DNA of 64,000 nt from Solirubrobacter taibaiensis (GCA_027587225.1 JAPDDQ010000034.1:26702-90701); one strand, 5' to 3'. Shown: positions 36,021 to 45,398, counted from the stretch's first letter. A program made the numbers and translations. Notes: generated by a model not told the origin, from the sequence alone.

Positions 36021-37399
36021 TACCCTGCCGACTGGGCCAACAGCCCGTCGGCCTCCTTCGCCGCGGCGTCGAGCTGGGACTTCACGGTCGCCGCGCTGTA
36101 GTCCTTGCCGACGCCGGCTGCGCTGTCGAGGATGTTCCCGAAGCGCGTCTTGTACGCGTTCTCGATCTGGCCCCACTGCGGGATCGGCGCGTACGTCCGC
36201 CCGCTCTGGATGGCCTCGAAGAACGCCTTGTGGTTCTCGGAGGAGTCACCGACCGACTGCTGCGGAGCCAGCCGTGCCGGGAACATGCCGAGGAGCTTCG
36301 CGTAGTCGATCTGGGTCTGATCCTCGGAGAGGAACTTCACCAGCGCCCACGCCTCGTTCGGGTACTTGGAGCTCTTGAAGACCATCAGGTCCGAGCCGCC
36401 GACGAACGTGTACGCCTTGCCGCCGGGGCCGGTCGGCATCGGCGCGACGCCGACGTTCGCACGGGCGTCGTCGGACCACGTGTCGTCCTCCGCCCGGTCG
36501 ATCGAGCCGAGCACCCAGGGACCGCCGATCCAGGTCGCGAGCCGGCCGCCCTTGAACTGGTTCTCGACCTGCGTGCCGTCGCGCTCGAGCTGCGACTTGT
36601 CGAACAGCCCGGCCGTGATCAGGCCGCCCATGAACTCCACGCCCTGCTGCGACTCGGGCGTGTTGATCGTGGACTGCTTGGCGTCCGCGGAGAGCTCCGC
36701 GCCGCCGTTGTCCCACACGAACGGCATGACCTGGTGCACGAGGTCGTAAGCCTTTTTGCCGGGCGCGCCGAACGGCTCGATGTCCGGCACCTTGTCCTTG
36801 ATGGCCTGCAGCGTCGCCTTGAACGAGTCCAGGTCGGCGAAGGCCGTGGCGGGATCGACGCCCGCCTTCTCGAGCACGTCCTTGCGGTAGTAGATCGAGC
36901 GCGCCTCGGTGAACCACGGCACGGCCCACGTGCCCTCCTGGCCCTGCACCTGCGTGGTGTTCCAGATGCCCTCGGCGTACGCGTCCTTGCCGCCGATCTC
37001 CCCGACACGGTCATTGAGGTCGGTGAACCCGCCGAGTGCGGCGAAGAACGGGACCTGCGTGGTGCCGGCCTGCGTGATGTCCGGGCCTTCACCGGCGACG
37101 GCCGCGTTGCGGATGCGGTCGAACTGGACGTCCCAGCCGACCTCCTGCACGTCCACGTTCACGCCGGTCTTGGCCGTGAAGGGCTCGACCATCTTCTGCA
37201 GGTCCTCCTTCGGCTGTGGCGAGTTCGGCATCGTCCAGAGCGTCAGCGTCACGCCCTTCTGCAGCGCCTCTCCCTGCGCTGCGCTGCTCTTCTTGCCGGA
37301 GTCACTGTTGCTGCTGTCGTCGCCGCCGCAGCCCACGAGGGCCGCGGGTGCGAGCACGAGCGCAATCGCCGACGCGACGATCGCAAGCCTGTTCGGCAT
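36020..37399 (-). CDS. Sugar-binding lipoprotein of the ABC importer
   Basis: 459 aa. The ATG at 37399 has GGAGGAGGGAG upstream. A signal peptide ends in lipobox ALVGC (Cys about 24), then a Ser/Asp-rich tether. The mature part is a CUT1 solute-binding protein (SBP_bac_1): LTLWTMPNSPQPKEDL, GEGPDITQAG, RSIYYRKDVLEKAGVDP, and PNEAWALVKFL near the C-terminus. It captures the sugar outside the membrane and delivers it to the permeases. The GH1 gene in the operon suggests cellobiose or other beta-glucosides. First gene of the operon; a LacI operator lies 33-47 bp upstream of its start. Confidence 0.93.
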   Translation of the reverse strand: MPNRLAIVASAIALVLAPAALVGCGGDDSSNSDSGKKSSAAQGEALQKGVTLTLWTMPNSPQPKEDLQKMVEPFTAKTGVNVDVQEVGWDVQFDRIRNAAVAGEGPDITQAGTTQVPFFAALGGFTDLNDRVGEIGGKDAYAEGIWNTTQVQGQEGTWAVPWFTEARSIYYRKDVLEKAGVDPATAFADLDSFKATLQAIKDKVPDIEPFGAPGKKAYDLVHQVMPFVWDNGGAELSADAKQSTINTPESQQGVEFMGGLITAGLFDKSQLERDGTQVENQFKGGRLATWIGGPWVLGSIDRAEDDTWSDDARANVGVAPMPTGPGGKAYTFVGGSDLMVFKSSKYPNEAWALVKFLSEDQTQIDYAKLLGMFPARLAPQQSVGDSSENHKAFFEAIQSGRTYAPIPQWGQIENAYKTRFGNILDSAAGVGKDYSAATVKSQLDAAAKEADGLLAQSAG

Positions 37400-37431
37400 G
37401 GGGTTCTCCCTCCTCCATTGCACAACTGACA

Positions 37432-37446
37432 AAAACGGTTTTGGAA
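37432..37446. promoter_or_regulatory. LacI-type operator upstream of the ABC operon
   Basis: AAAACGGTTTTGGAA, with the pseudo-palindromic core AAAAC-G-GTTTT. The same 15 bases occur upstream of the adjacent lacI gene (38536-38550), which is strong evidence that both are bound by that regulator. It lies 33-47 bp before the binding-protein ATG, at a place to block transcription or initiation. Confidence 0.82.
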
Positions 37447-37493
37447 CTGCGCGAACAAAAGCGGCCGAGGGCGGCCGTAAGGCGAAACGGGTC

Positions 37494-38528
37494 CTACTGG
37501 GGAGCGGCGGTACTGCCGCGTACGACGAGCTCGACGGGGAGCGTCCGCAACGACGGACGCTCCGGATCGCCGGCGATCCGTGCCACGAGGGCATCGCCGG
37601 CCGCCGCGCCCAGGCCGAGCTTGTCCTGGCGCAGCGTGGTGAGGGGCGGGTTCACATGCGGAGCAAGTTGGATGTCGTCGAACCCGACGATGCTGAGGTC
37701 GGTCGGCACGTTCAGGCCGGCCTCAGAGGCCGCACGGACGGCCCCGATGGCCATCATGTCGGCGGCGGCGAAGATCGCGGTGGGCGGCTCGTCGAGGGCG
37801 AGCAGGCGAGCGGTCTGCTCACGTCCGGACTCGGCGTAGAAGTCGCCGTAGCGCACGTAGTCGTCGCGGTAGGCGAGCCCGAGCTCCTGGATCGCGGCGC
37901 GATACCCGCGCAGCCGGTCGATGCCCGGGCGCGAGTCGATCATGCCCGTGATGGTGGCGATCCGGCGATGCCCGAGGTCGTGCAGATGGCGCACGGCCGT
38001 GGCTGCGCCGTCTTCGTTGTCGCTCATCACGACTTCGGTGAGCGGGCCCTCGAGCTGCATGTCGATCGCGACGCAGGGCACCTCCCCGCGCGCGAGCCGG
38101 CGCACCTCGTCGTCGTCGGGATCGAGCCCGATCAGCGCGCAGCCGTCGACGTTGTGGTGACGCGCGCGCTTGAGGTAGGAGTGCCGGCCGTAGCCGCCAC
38201 CCGGACGCTCGGAGGCGAAGAGCAGCAGGTCGAACCCTTCACGGCCGACGCGCTGCTTGAGCCCGCCGAGGACCTCGTGGAAGAACGGGTGCTGCAGGTC
38301 CGGATGACCCTCGCCCGTCTCCATGAACACGCCGATGACGTGGGAGCGCTGGGTGACGAGCGAACGGGCCGCGGCGGCCGGCGTGTAGTCGAGCTCGGAC
38401 GCGAGCCGCATGATGCGCTCACGTGTTTCGGGACGCACGTCGGTGTAGCCGTTGAGGGCCCGTGACACGGTGCCGACAGATACGCCTGATCGCCGTGCGA
38501 GCTCGCGGATAGTGATTCGCTCTTCCAT
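37494..38528 (-). CDS. LacI-family transcriptional repressor of the beta-glucoside operon
   Basis: 344 aa; ATG at 38528 (MEERITIREL). The N-terminal HTH (TIRELARRSGVSVGTVSRALNG) and hinge (YTPAAAARSLV) are typical of LacI. The ligand-binding core has VIGVFMETGEGHPDL, GHRRIATITG, FAAADMMAIGAVRA and SIVGFDDIQLAPHVNPPLTTL. It should release DNA on binding a sugar such as cellobiose, and it is transcribed just ahead of the importer operon. A copy of its operator lies 8 bp from its own start codon, indicating autorepression. Confidence 0.94.
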   Translation of the reverse strand: MEERITIRELARRSGVSVGTVSRALNGYTDVRPETRERIMRLASELDYTPAAAARSLVTQRSHVIGVFMETGEGHPDLQHPFFHEVLGGLKQRVGREGFDLLLFASERPGGGYGRHSYLKRARHHNVDGCALIGLDPDDDEVRRLARGEVPCVAIDMQLEGPLTEVVMSDNEDGAATAVRHLHDLGHRRIATITGMIDSRPGIDRLRGYRAAIQELGLAYRDDYVRYGDFYAESGREQTARLLALDEPPTAIFAAADMMAIGAVRAASEAGLNVPTDLSIVGFDDIQLAPHVNPPLTTLRQDKLGLGAAAGDALVARIAGDPERPSLRTLPVELVVRGSTAAPQ

Positions 38529-38530
38529 CG

Positions 38531-38550
38531 TTCCGAAAACGGTTTTGGAA
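38531..38550. promoter_or_regulatory. LacI-type operator at the lacI gene itself
   Basis: TTCCGAAAACGGTTTTGGAA, a 20-bp imperfect palindrome containing the same 15-mer as the operon site. It begins 3 bases before the lacI start codon (38528), overlapping the ribosome-site region, so binding would shut off lacI expression (autoregulation). Confidence 0.82.
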
Positions 38551-38601
38551 ACCGTGGGCGGCAGTATGCACGGACTCTGGCAGAACGTCAAGCAGAAAGT
38601 T

Positions 38602-38627
38602 GCCGGAGGCGCCGAAGCGCCCCCGGC
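38602..38627 (-). terminator. Hairpin terminator after the PASTA exoprotein gene
   Basis: GCCGGAGGCGC pairs with GCGCCCCCGGC (one mismatch) around loop CGAA, 8 bp after the stop of the 38635-40110 gene on the minus strand. It separates that operon from lacI. Confidence 0.65.
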
Positions 38628-38634
38628 GGTGCGG

Positions 38635-40110
38635 TTACCTGCGGCCGCGGCTGACCTTGATGCCCACCTTCGTGCCCCTGGGCAGCTTCGTCCCTGCCTT
38701 GCGGGAAAGCGCGACCACGCGGCCCTTCTTGACCTTGGTCGAGCGCGTCTTGCGTGTCGTCCCGACCTTGCAGTTTCCGGCCTTGATGGCGGCCTGCGCG
38801 GCCTTCACGGTGGCGCCCGCCTTCACCTTCGGGACCGTGCAGCGATAGATGCCGGGGTGATCCGGCTGCGGGTCGCTCGGGTCCTCCGGCGCGCCCGGGC
38901 CCGGGCCCGGACCCGGCTGGGGCATCGGCTCGGGCTGCTGGATGACGTTCTCACCGACTCCGAACGAACGTCGCACGTCGGTCGGCGTGGTCAGGTTCAG
39001 CGTCTCCGCAGCCCGGGTGGACGGGACCGGGAAGGAGAACCGCTCGGGCGCCGGGTCGAGCTTGAGCGAGCCCACGGCCTGGGTCGGCGTCCCGTCGTGG
39101 ACGAGCAGTTCGCTCGCCCCCGGTTCAGTCGCTTCCGGCGCGCGGAACACCGGTGAGCCGGGGAAGCGCCAGCGGTTCGCCTCGGCCCGGTGCGAGTACT
39201 CGACGCGCACGCGGTGCGCCTGCTCGTCGGTGCTGACCCAGCGGTCGCGGACGTCGGCGATCGCGTGCTCGCCGCTGAACGTGACCGTCCGGTCCAGGCG
39301 CACGCCGGTGTCGATCACCGCCAGGCACTCCTTCGGGTTGGGGTTCGGCACGTCGGACTTCGCGCACCGCCAGGCCCGCGCCGACTCGCTGACGACCACC
39401 TTGCCGGTGGCGGGATCGACCGTCGCGTCCACCTTCACGCCTTCGAACCCGGCCGGCGCGTAGTTGCGTCCGTCGACGTCGAAGCGCGGGATGCCGCCGC
39501 CCACGTAGGCCGCGCGCCCGTCGACGGCAAGCGCGTCGAGTCGCGCGCCACCGTTCCAGGTCGTACGCGCGAACCGCTCCAGCGTGTCCGCGCGCACGCC
39601 CCAGTGCCCGTGCAGACCGCCCGAGCTCGCACCGCCCAGCGCTCCGTAGCCCTGCTGGTGCCCGGTCTCGAGCTCATAGTCGAGCGGGGCCGGGTTCTCG
39701 GACTCGAGCACCGCGGTCACGATCGTGCGCGGCTGGAAGATCGTCACCGCCACGAGCGGCCCAGTGAAGCGGACCATGTCCTTGCTGTTGGACTTGTAGG
39801 GCACGGCCCGCAGCACGCACGCGGAGGGCTTGAAGCCGCCGAGCGCGATCTTGGTCTGGAAGCCCCCGCCCGCGGCGACGGGGATGTTGGCCGCGACGCG
39901 CTGGCCCCCGCAGACGACGTCCAGCAGGTCGCCCGCCTGGCCGTCGGACGTGCCCGTGACGTCGAGCGACGTGTCGGCCTTCACGTTCGGTTCGTAGAGC
40001 CGGTACGCGGGACTCGCGGGCGTGGTGATGGCGGTGGTGGTGACGTCGGCCGCCGCGCTCGCGGGGGCGAGCGCAGCGGCGACCAGGGCGAGCGAAAGCG
40101 CTCGGATCAT
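38635..40110 (-). CDS. Secreted protein with C-terminal PASTA domain
   Basis: 491 aa; ATG overlaps the stop of the exporter-peptidase gene (ATGA). Signal peptide 1-21 (ALAPASAAAD). The central part (about 25-400) is beta-rich and unrecognised, with four or more cysteines likely in disulphides (CGGQRV, SACVLR, RCAKSD, KECLAV). A Pro/Gly/Asp linker (about 400-425) leads to one PASTA domain: CTVPKVKAGATVKAAQAAIKA then VVALSRKAGTKLPRGTKVGI. PASTA domains bind peptidoglycan stem peptides or muropeptides, so this protein may attach to the wall. Coupling to the upstream gene suggests they act together. Confidence 0.78.
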   Translation of the reverse strand: MIRALSLALVAAALAPASAAADVTTTAITTPASPAYRLYEPNVKADTSLDVTGTSDGQAGDLLDVVCGGQRVAANIPVAAGGGFQTKIALGGFKPSACVLRAVPYKSNSKDMVRFTGPLVAVTIFQPRTIVTAVLESENPAPLDYELETGHQQGYGALGGASSGGLHGHWGVRADTLERFARTTWNGGARLDALAVDGRAAYVGGGIPRFDVDGRNYAPAGFEGVKVDATVDPATGKVVVSESARAWRCAKSDVPNPNPKECLAVIDTGVRLDRTVTFSGEHAIADVRDRWVSTDEQAHRVRVEYSHRAEANRWRFPGSPVFRAPEATEPGASELLVHDGTPTQAVGSLKLDPAPERFSFPVPSTRAAETLNLTTPTDVRRSFGVGENVIQQPEPMPQPGPGPGPGAPEDPSDPQPDHPGIYRCTVPKVKAGATVKAAQAAIKAGNCKVGTTRKTRSTKVKKGRVVALSRKAGTKLPRGTKVGIKVSRGRR

Positions 40111-43100
40111 CGGAACTCCTTGGTGCGTCGGAGGGTCTGGCCATCGGCGACGACGGTCGCCGAGACGGTGAACTTCGCGACCTTCTTGGCCTTGCGCGTG
40201 ATCGGGCCGAACGCGAGCGTGCGGTTGCGTGCGCCCTTGATCTCGAACACCTTGCGCGTCTTGCCCACGCGCATGACGACCGCGCCATGGGCCTTGCCCT
40301 TCAGCCCGCTCAGCGTGATCTTCCCGTCGCGCGTGATGGTGAGCTTGGCCCGGCTCTTGAGGATCCGCGTGCGCTTGCCCACGGTGAGCTTCACGCCGTC
40401 GCCCGAGGGCTTGGCGGTGACGGTCTGGCCGTCGCCCACCTTCACGGGACCGGACTTCACGGAGCCCAGCGTGAACTCCATCGACGTCGCCTTGCCCTTG
40501 TGCTCGTAGACGAGCGAGGAGCCGCGCAACCGCAGCGTGTCCTCGGTCCCGCCGGAGGCGGTCGCGGTGACGGTGGCGACGGTCTTCTCGCCGATCACGG
40601 CCTGGCTGTAGGTACCGGCCTTGACGCCTTTCACCGTGTGGCTGTTGCCGGCCACGAAGCCGGCGGCGCCGGGGGTGGCCGCCGCGTCGAGCACGGGCAG
40701 GTAGCCGTCGTCGGCCGTGGCCGTCGACGTGACCGCGCCGTCCTTGGAGCCGAACAGGATCATCGTCCGGCCGATGCTCAGCCCCGGCAGCGTCGGGTTG
40801 TCCGGGATGGCGCCGCGCGGGAACGCGAAGAGCGTGTTGTCCCCGCCCCGCCAGGTCTTGCTGCCGACGTCCAGCTCCCACGCGTTCCGGCTCGCGGAGA
40901 TCCGGACGACGCTCAGGCGCGTCTCGCGGTCCGCGTGCAGCGTAAGGTTGGTGAGCTCGCTCGCCAGGAACGGGACGTTGCTGTCGGCGACGAGGATGTC
41001 GGCGCGCCCGTCCGGGTGGTCGACGATGTCGTAGGCGAGCACGGCGTGCCCGGACTTGCCCTCGGCCACGCTGATCATCGGCAGCCCGCCCTTGCCCAGG
41101 GTGTCGCGGACCACGCGCAGCTGATTGTCGACGCCGCGCTTGCGCTTGAGCCACGCGTTGAGGAACTCGGCCGAGGCCTGGGTCGCGTGCTGACCGTCGA
41201 GGTAGCCGCTCATGCTCGCCGTCTTGGTAGCGGAGAACACGCTGCCGGCCGTGAAGCGCCGCAGGCTCGCGGGGTTCGCCGCCCAGCCCTGCTCCGCCCG
41301 GGCGATGCCGAAGCAGTGCCCGCCGGTGTTCTGCATGAGCTGGTCGACGATCGGGACGACGAGCGCCGCGGTCGGGTCCGGAATCGGCAACGTCACCCGG
41401 CAGGTCCCGAACGGCCAGCACGCGTTGATCTGCGTGAGCAGGTCGTCGGCGCCGAACGTGTCGAGCGCCTCCTCGTAGGAGAACCCGCCGTACGGGAAGT
41501 TCTCGAACGGCAGCGCACCGGCCGAGCGGAACGTGTCCACATCCACGTCCGCGACGGCGTACGACGTGCCCCCAGGCGGGAGGATCTTCAGCGGGCCGGA
41601 GGTCGCCAGGCGCGGGACGCGGAAGCTCAGCGTGCGCCCCTCGAGCGTCGCGTCGGTCTCGGCGGTGCCGACCCGCACGCGGGAGCCCGCGCAGAAGTCG
41701 CCGTCGAGGGTGACGAGGCCACCCTGCCCGAGCTTGCGCGGCGCCATCAGGCGCGTACCCGGGAACGTGATCCGGGCCGTGTGGGCCATCGCCAGGTCGA
41801 TCTGGATCGGCTGCGCGTCGGCCTCGACGGTGATCTTGCCCGGCGCGACGTCACCGGCCGCGGTGAGTCGCATCCGGACGTCGACGTTGACCGGCCCGCC
41901 CGCCGGGATGTCCGGCCCGGGGGTGAACGTGGCCGTCACGCCGGTCGGCAGGTTCTTGGCCGCGAGCTTGATCGTGCCCTTGTAGGAACGGTCGCGCTCG
42001 AGCGTGAGCGCCACGTCGAGGCTCCCGCACGCCGGTACCGCGACGGTGGAAGGCCCACTGAGCAGGAACGGACGCATGACGCGCGCCGGCAACTGCACGC
42101 TGCGCGGCGCGGGGGCCACGTCGCCGTTGCCCGGCGTCGCGGTGATGGTGATCGGGCGCGGGACGTCACGGTCGGTGCGCGGCGCGTTGACCGCGGCGGT
42201 GAGCCGCAGCGTCGTGCCGTTGAAGGCGGCGGTGACGCCGGCCGGCAGCCCCGTCGCGCTGAACGTGACCGGCCCGGCCGAGCCGTTCAGCCGCGTGACG
42301 GTTATCGGGATGTCCTGCGACGCGCCCGGCGCCAGCGCGATCTCCCCCGGCGGGACGCTCAGCGACACGTCCGGGAGTGCGTTCTCGGGGTAGGTGAGCG
42401 TGAGGTCGTCGAAGCCGGTCTTCGCCCCGATCGCGCCGTTGCCGTCGGCGACCACGGCGAAGCGGGCGATGTCGGCGGCGGCGCTCGTGACGCTCACGGG
42501 CGTGGTGAACGTGGCGGAGTTCACGGGCGTGGCCGCGCCGGTCGCGGCGACGGTGCCGTTCGTCCGGTAGCCGATGATCTGGAGCGTGACCGGCTGCTGT
42601 GTGGGCTCGAACAGGCCCGCGTAGATCCGGATGCCGGAGGCCGTGCGCGTGAGCCTGCCGCCCGTGTTGCCGATCGGGAACTCGCAGTCGTCGTCCGGCG
42701 TCTCCAGCTCGCACAGATCCGCGCCGATGTTCGCCACGACCGTGCCGGAGCGGGCCGCGCCGGGCGCGGCCTTGCGGTAGGGGCGAGGTGCGTCGCCTTG
42801 GTTGAAGGACACGAACGCGGAGGCCGCGTACTGGTTGGTGATCGGGGTGCCGAGCGCCGGGCCGGTCTCGAAGTTCACGACGACGTCCGTCGGCGCGGCT
42901 GCGGAGACGACGCGTGGACCGCCCTTGGGGTCGGTCTCGTTGGGCGCGGCCGCCGCCGCGGGGCCCGCGAGGACCAGGACCCCGGTGACGATCACCGCGC
43001 CGAGGCCGAGTGTGAACACGCGGCCGTGCAGCGTCGCGGCCACGACGCCCGCGCCGAGCGCCCAGACGGTGCTGACGAGGTACGCGTCCTCGGCCGCGGC

Positions 43101-44474
43101 GAGCGAGATCGGCGCGCCGACCGCGAACAGCACGGCCGTGCCGAGCACGCCGCCGAGCTGCCGCGTCGCGCTGGTGACGGCGCTCGCGGAGCCGAAGTGC
43201 TCCGCGGGGACGTCGCGTAGCGCCGCGGCGGCGAACGCGGGGAACGCGAGGCCGAGGCCGGCGCCGTTGAGGAGCATCGCGGGCAGCCAGGTGGTCAGGA
43301 ACGCGGGCTCGATCCCCGCGCTGCGCACGATCGCCATGCCGGCGACGTACAGCAGACAGCCCGGGACGATCACCGCGCTCTGGCCGTAGCGGTCGGCGAT
43401 CTTGCCCGCGGGCACGGCCACCGCCGCGGTGGCGATCGCGCCGGGCACGACCGCCAGCCCGGCGGTCAGGACGCTGTAGCCCCACACGCCGACGAGGAAC
43501 AGGACGTTGGCGAGGATCGTCGAGAAGAACGCCATCCCGAGCAGCAACAGGCCGACGTTCGCACGGGCGAACGTGCCGATCCGCAGCAGCGCCGGATCGA
43601 TGACCGGGCGCGGGTGGGTCAGGCAACGGTGGGCGGTGGCGGCGAGCAGGAACGCGGACGCGGCGAACGCGGCCAGCACGCGGAGGCTGGTCCAGCCCCA
43701 GGTCCCACCTTCGAGGATGGCCAGCGAGAGCAGCCCGAGTCCGCCCATGACGAGCACGGCGCCGAGCAGGTCGGGCAGCCCGGCCATCCGCTCGTCGCGC
43801 TGCTCGACGAACGCGGCGCGGCCGGCGAGGATGATCGCCACGCCGAGTGGGAGGTTCACGACGAACACCCAGCGCCAGTCCAGCTCGACCAGCGCGCCGC
43901 CGAGCGGCGGACCGGAGGCCGCGGCGAGCGCGGCGGAAGCGCCCCACAGGGCGACCGCGGACGCGCGCTGCGCCAGCGGGTAGAGCGGCAGGATCAGCGC
44001 AAGCGAGACGGCCATGATCACGGCCGCGCCCGCGCCTTGGAGCGCACGCGCGGCGATCAGCACCTCGAGCCCGGGCGCGGCGGCGCACAGCGCAGAGGCA
44101 CCGGTGAACAACGCGAGGCCGGCCAGGAACACGCGCTTGCGCCCGATCCGGTCGGCGATCCCGCCCGCGGGCACGAGCAGCGCGGCGATGACGATGAAGT
44201 ACGCGTCGAGCACCCACGCGAGGTCCGCCGCCGAAGCGTTCGGGAACGAGGCGGCGATCCCGGGGAACGCCGTGTTCACGATCGTGGTGTCGAGGAACGC
44301 CAGGAACCCGCCGGCGCACGCGGTCGCGATCGCGAGCCCACGGCGAGAGGTCGCGACGGGCGTCGCTCGGCCGTCGCCGTGCGACGCGACGGGCGCCGAC
44401 GTGAGGCCGGGCGCGAGCAGGGCCGCGGGTCCCGCCGGCTCGGCGGGCTCCGGCGCGCGATGTCGGCGGCTCAC
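40107..44474 (-). CDS. DHA2 MFS exporter fused to a large extracytoplasmic domain with cysteine-peptidase motifs
   Basis: 1455 aa, GTG start overlapping the previous stop (GTGA). Residues about 45-485 are a full 14-helix DHA2-type MFS exporter: FLDTTIVNTAFPGIAASF (motif D2 region), GGIADRIGRKR (motif A), ARALQGAGAAVI and WRWVFVVNLPLG. A further hydrophobic stretch (486-512, ending AAAAAP) looks like a signal peptide or a 15th helix and would place the rest outside. Residues about 530-980 are Ig/CARDB-like beta repeats. A papain-like core follows: GGHCFGIA (Cys1054), KSGHAVLAYD (His1143) and LVADSN (Asp1164/Asn1166). Basic beta repeats end the protein. There is no stop between the halves. Alternative: two genes, with an internal GTG at 43019. 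Confidence 0.75.
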   Translation of the reverse strand: MSRRHRAPEPAEPAGPAALLAPGLTSAPVASHGDGRATPVATSRRGLAIATACAGGFLAFLDTTIVNTAFPGIAASFPNASAADLAWVLDAYFIVIAALLVPAGGIADRIGRKRVFLAGLALFTGASALCAAAPGLEVLIAARALQGAGAAVIMAVSLALILPLYPLAQRASAVALWGASAALAAASGPPLGGALVELDWRWVFVVNLPLGVAIILAGRAAFVEQRDERMAGLPDLLGAVLVMGGLGLLSLAILEGGTWGWTSLRVLAAFAASAFLLAATAHRCLTHPRPVIDPALLRIGTFARANVGLLLLGMAFFSTILANVLFLVGVWGYSVLTAGLAVVPGAIATAAVAVPAGKIADRYGQSAVIVPGCLLYVAGMAIVRSAGIEPAFLTTWLPAMLLNGAGLGLAFPAFAAAALRDVPAEHFGSASAVTSATRQLGGVLGTAVLFAVGAPISLAAAEDAYLVSTVWALGAGVVAATLHGRVFTLGLGAVIVTGVLVLAGPAAAAAPNETDPKGGPRVVSAAAPTDVVVNFETGPALGTPITNQYAASAFVSFNQGDAPRPYRKAAPGAARSGTVVANIGADLCELETPDDDCEFPIGNTGGRLTRTASGIRIYAGLFEPTQQPVTLQIIGYRTNGTVAATGAATPVNSATFTTPVSVTSAAADIARFAVVADGNGAIGAKTGFDDLTLTYPENALPDVSLSVPPGEIALAPGASQDIPITVTRLNGSAGPVTFSATGLPAGVTAAFNGTTLRLTAAVNAPRTDRDVPRPITITATPGNGDVAPAPRSVQLPARVMRPFLLSGPSTVAVPACGSLDVALTLERDRSYKGTIKLAAKNLPTGVTATFTPGPDIPAGGPVNVDVRMRLTAAGDVAPGKITVEADAQPIQIDLAMAHTARITFPGTRLMAPRKLGQGGLVTLDGDFCAGSRVRVGTAETDATLEGRTLSFRVPRLATSGPLKILPPGGTSYAVADVDVDTFRSAGALPFENFPYGGFSYEEALDTFGADDLLTQINACWPFGTCRVTLPIPDPTAALVVPIVDQLMQNTGGHCFGIARAEQGWAANPASLRRFTAGSVFSATKTASMSGYLDGQHATQASAEFLNAWLKRKRGVDNQLRVVRDTLGKGGLPMISVAEGKSGHAVLAYDIVDHPDGRADILVADSNVPFLASELTNLTLHADRETRLSVVRISASRNAWELDVGSKTWRGGDNTLFAFPRGAIPDNPTLPGLSIGRTMILFGSKDGAVTSTATADDGYLPVLDAAATPGAAGFVAGNSHTVKGVKAGTYSQAVIGEKTVATVTATASGGTEDTLRLRGSSLVYEHKGKATSMEFTLGSVKSGPVKVGDGQTVTAKPSGDGVKLTVGKRTRILKSRAKLTITRDGKITLSGLKGKAHGAVVMRVGKTRKVFEIKGARNRTLAFGPITRKAKKVAKFTVSATVVADGQTLRRTKEFR

Positions 44475-45343
44475 GCGACGACTCGGAGCGCGGTGCGGGC
44501 GAGCGTGCGCGCGGCACGCTCCGCGAGCGGCTCGGCGCCCGCGTCCTCGGCGGTCTCCAGCGCGTGGCCCAGCGGCTCGCGGGCCTCGGCGCTGCAGCCG
44601 AGCTGGATGAGGGTCGCGCCGAGCTCGATCTGGGCTTCGGCGTGCAGCAGCGGCGCGGGCGTCGGGACCGCGAGGGCGGCCGCGGCGTGGTCGGCGCGCG
44701 CTTCGAGGTCCGGTTCCACGATCGCGCGAGCGAGCAGCGCGGTGGCGAAGGCCGTCGGCGCGCCGAACTCCCGCGCGAGCGTGAGGCCGTCATCGGCGAT
44801 GGCGATCGCCTCCTCGGTGCGGCCGGAGCGGGCCAGCGCGACGGCCAGCGTGGCGCGCCACGGCGCGCGGGCGGGGTTGGTCTGCCCCGCCGCGGTGCGG
44901 CGCCAGCCGTCTTCGCGTGCGAGCGCGATCGCGCGTCCGAAGGCGCCGAGGGCGAGGTGCAACTCGGCGGACGTATGGCCCACGCGGACCGCGTCGCGCG
45001 CCCCGCGGGCGAGCAGGATGGCTGAGAGCAGACGGGTGGCGCCGCCGCGGCGGGCTTCTCGCTCCGCCTCGTCGAGCGCGCCGGCGCGAAGAGCAAGCTC
45101 CGCCGCGAGCCGCGAAGCGGTCAGGCCGGCCGGGTGCTGCTCGCGCAGGTCTTCGAGCTGCGAGCGCGCATCGTCGAGCCGGTCGGTGAGAATCAGGGCG
45201 CGGATCGCGAGCGGATCGGCGTCCGCGGTGCGGGCCAACTCCGCGCAGACGTGCGCGTTCGGCGTTCCGGTCTCGACGCCGCGCCACGCGCGTTCGCCGG
45301 CCGACCGGAAGGCAGGGGGAGGAGAGAGTGTGGGGGAGGACAC
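44471..45343 (-). CDS. TPR-like helical repeat protein
   Basis: 290 aa, GTG start at 45343. Entirely alpha-helical with Ala/Leu/Glu/Arg-rich TPR-like repeats (e.g. GALDEAEREARRGGATRLL, ALARSGRTEEAIAIADDGL, GCSAEAREPLGHALETAEDAG). It looks like the repeat region of a LAL regulator lacking both the ATPase and the LuxR HTH, and it sits 55 bp downstream of such a regulator on the same strand. It may have split from that regulator and act as a partner. Its stop overlaps the exporter start. No catalytic motif is visible. Confidence 0.7.
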   Translation of the reverse strand: MSSPTLSPPPAFRSAGERAWRGVETGTPNAHVCAELARTADADPLAIRALILTDRLDDARSQLEDLREQHPAGLTASRLAAELALRAGALDEAEREARRGGATRLLSAILLARGARDAVRVGHTSAELHLALGAFGRAIALAREDGWRRTAAGQTNPARAPWRATLAVALARSGRTEEAIAIADDGLTLAREFGAPTAFATALLARAIVEPDLEARADHAAAALAVPTPAPLLHAEAQIELGATLIQLGCSAEAREPLGHALETAEDAGAEPLAERAARTLARTALRVVA

Positions 45344-45398
45344 GTCGGCGACCGTACGGGCGCCGCCGACCCGGCGATATTCCCCGAACCCCCAATCT

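Noticed and set aside
40287..43220. A 977-codon plus-strand frame opposite the exporter-peptidase gene
   Set aside because: Composition is almost only Arg/Gly/Ala/Val/Asp with no hydrophobic core; typical shadow of high-GC coding DNA.
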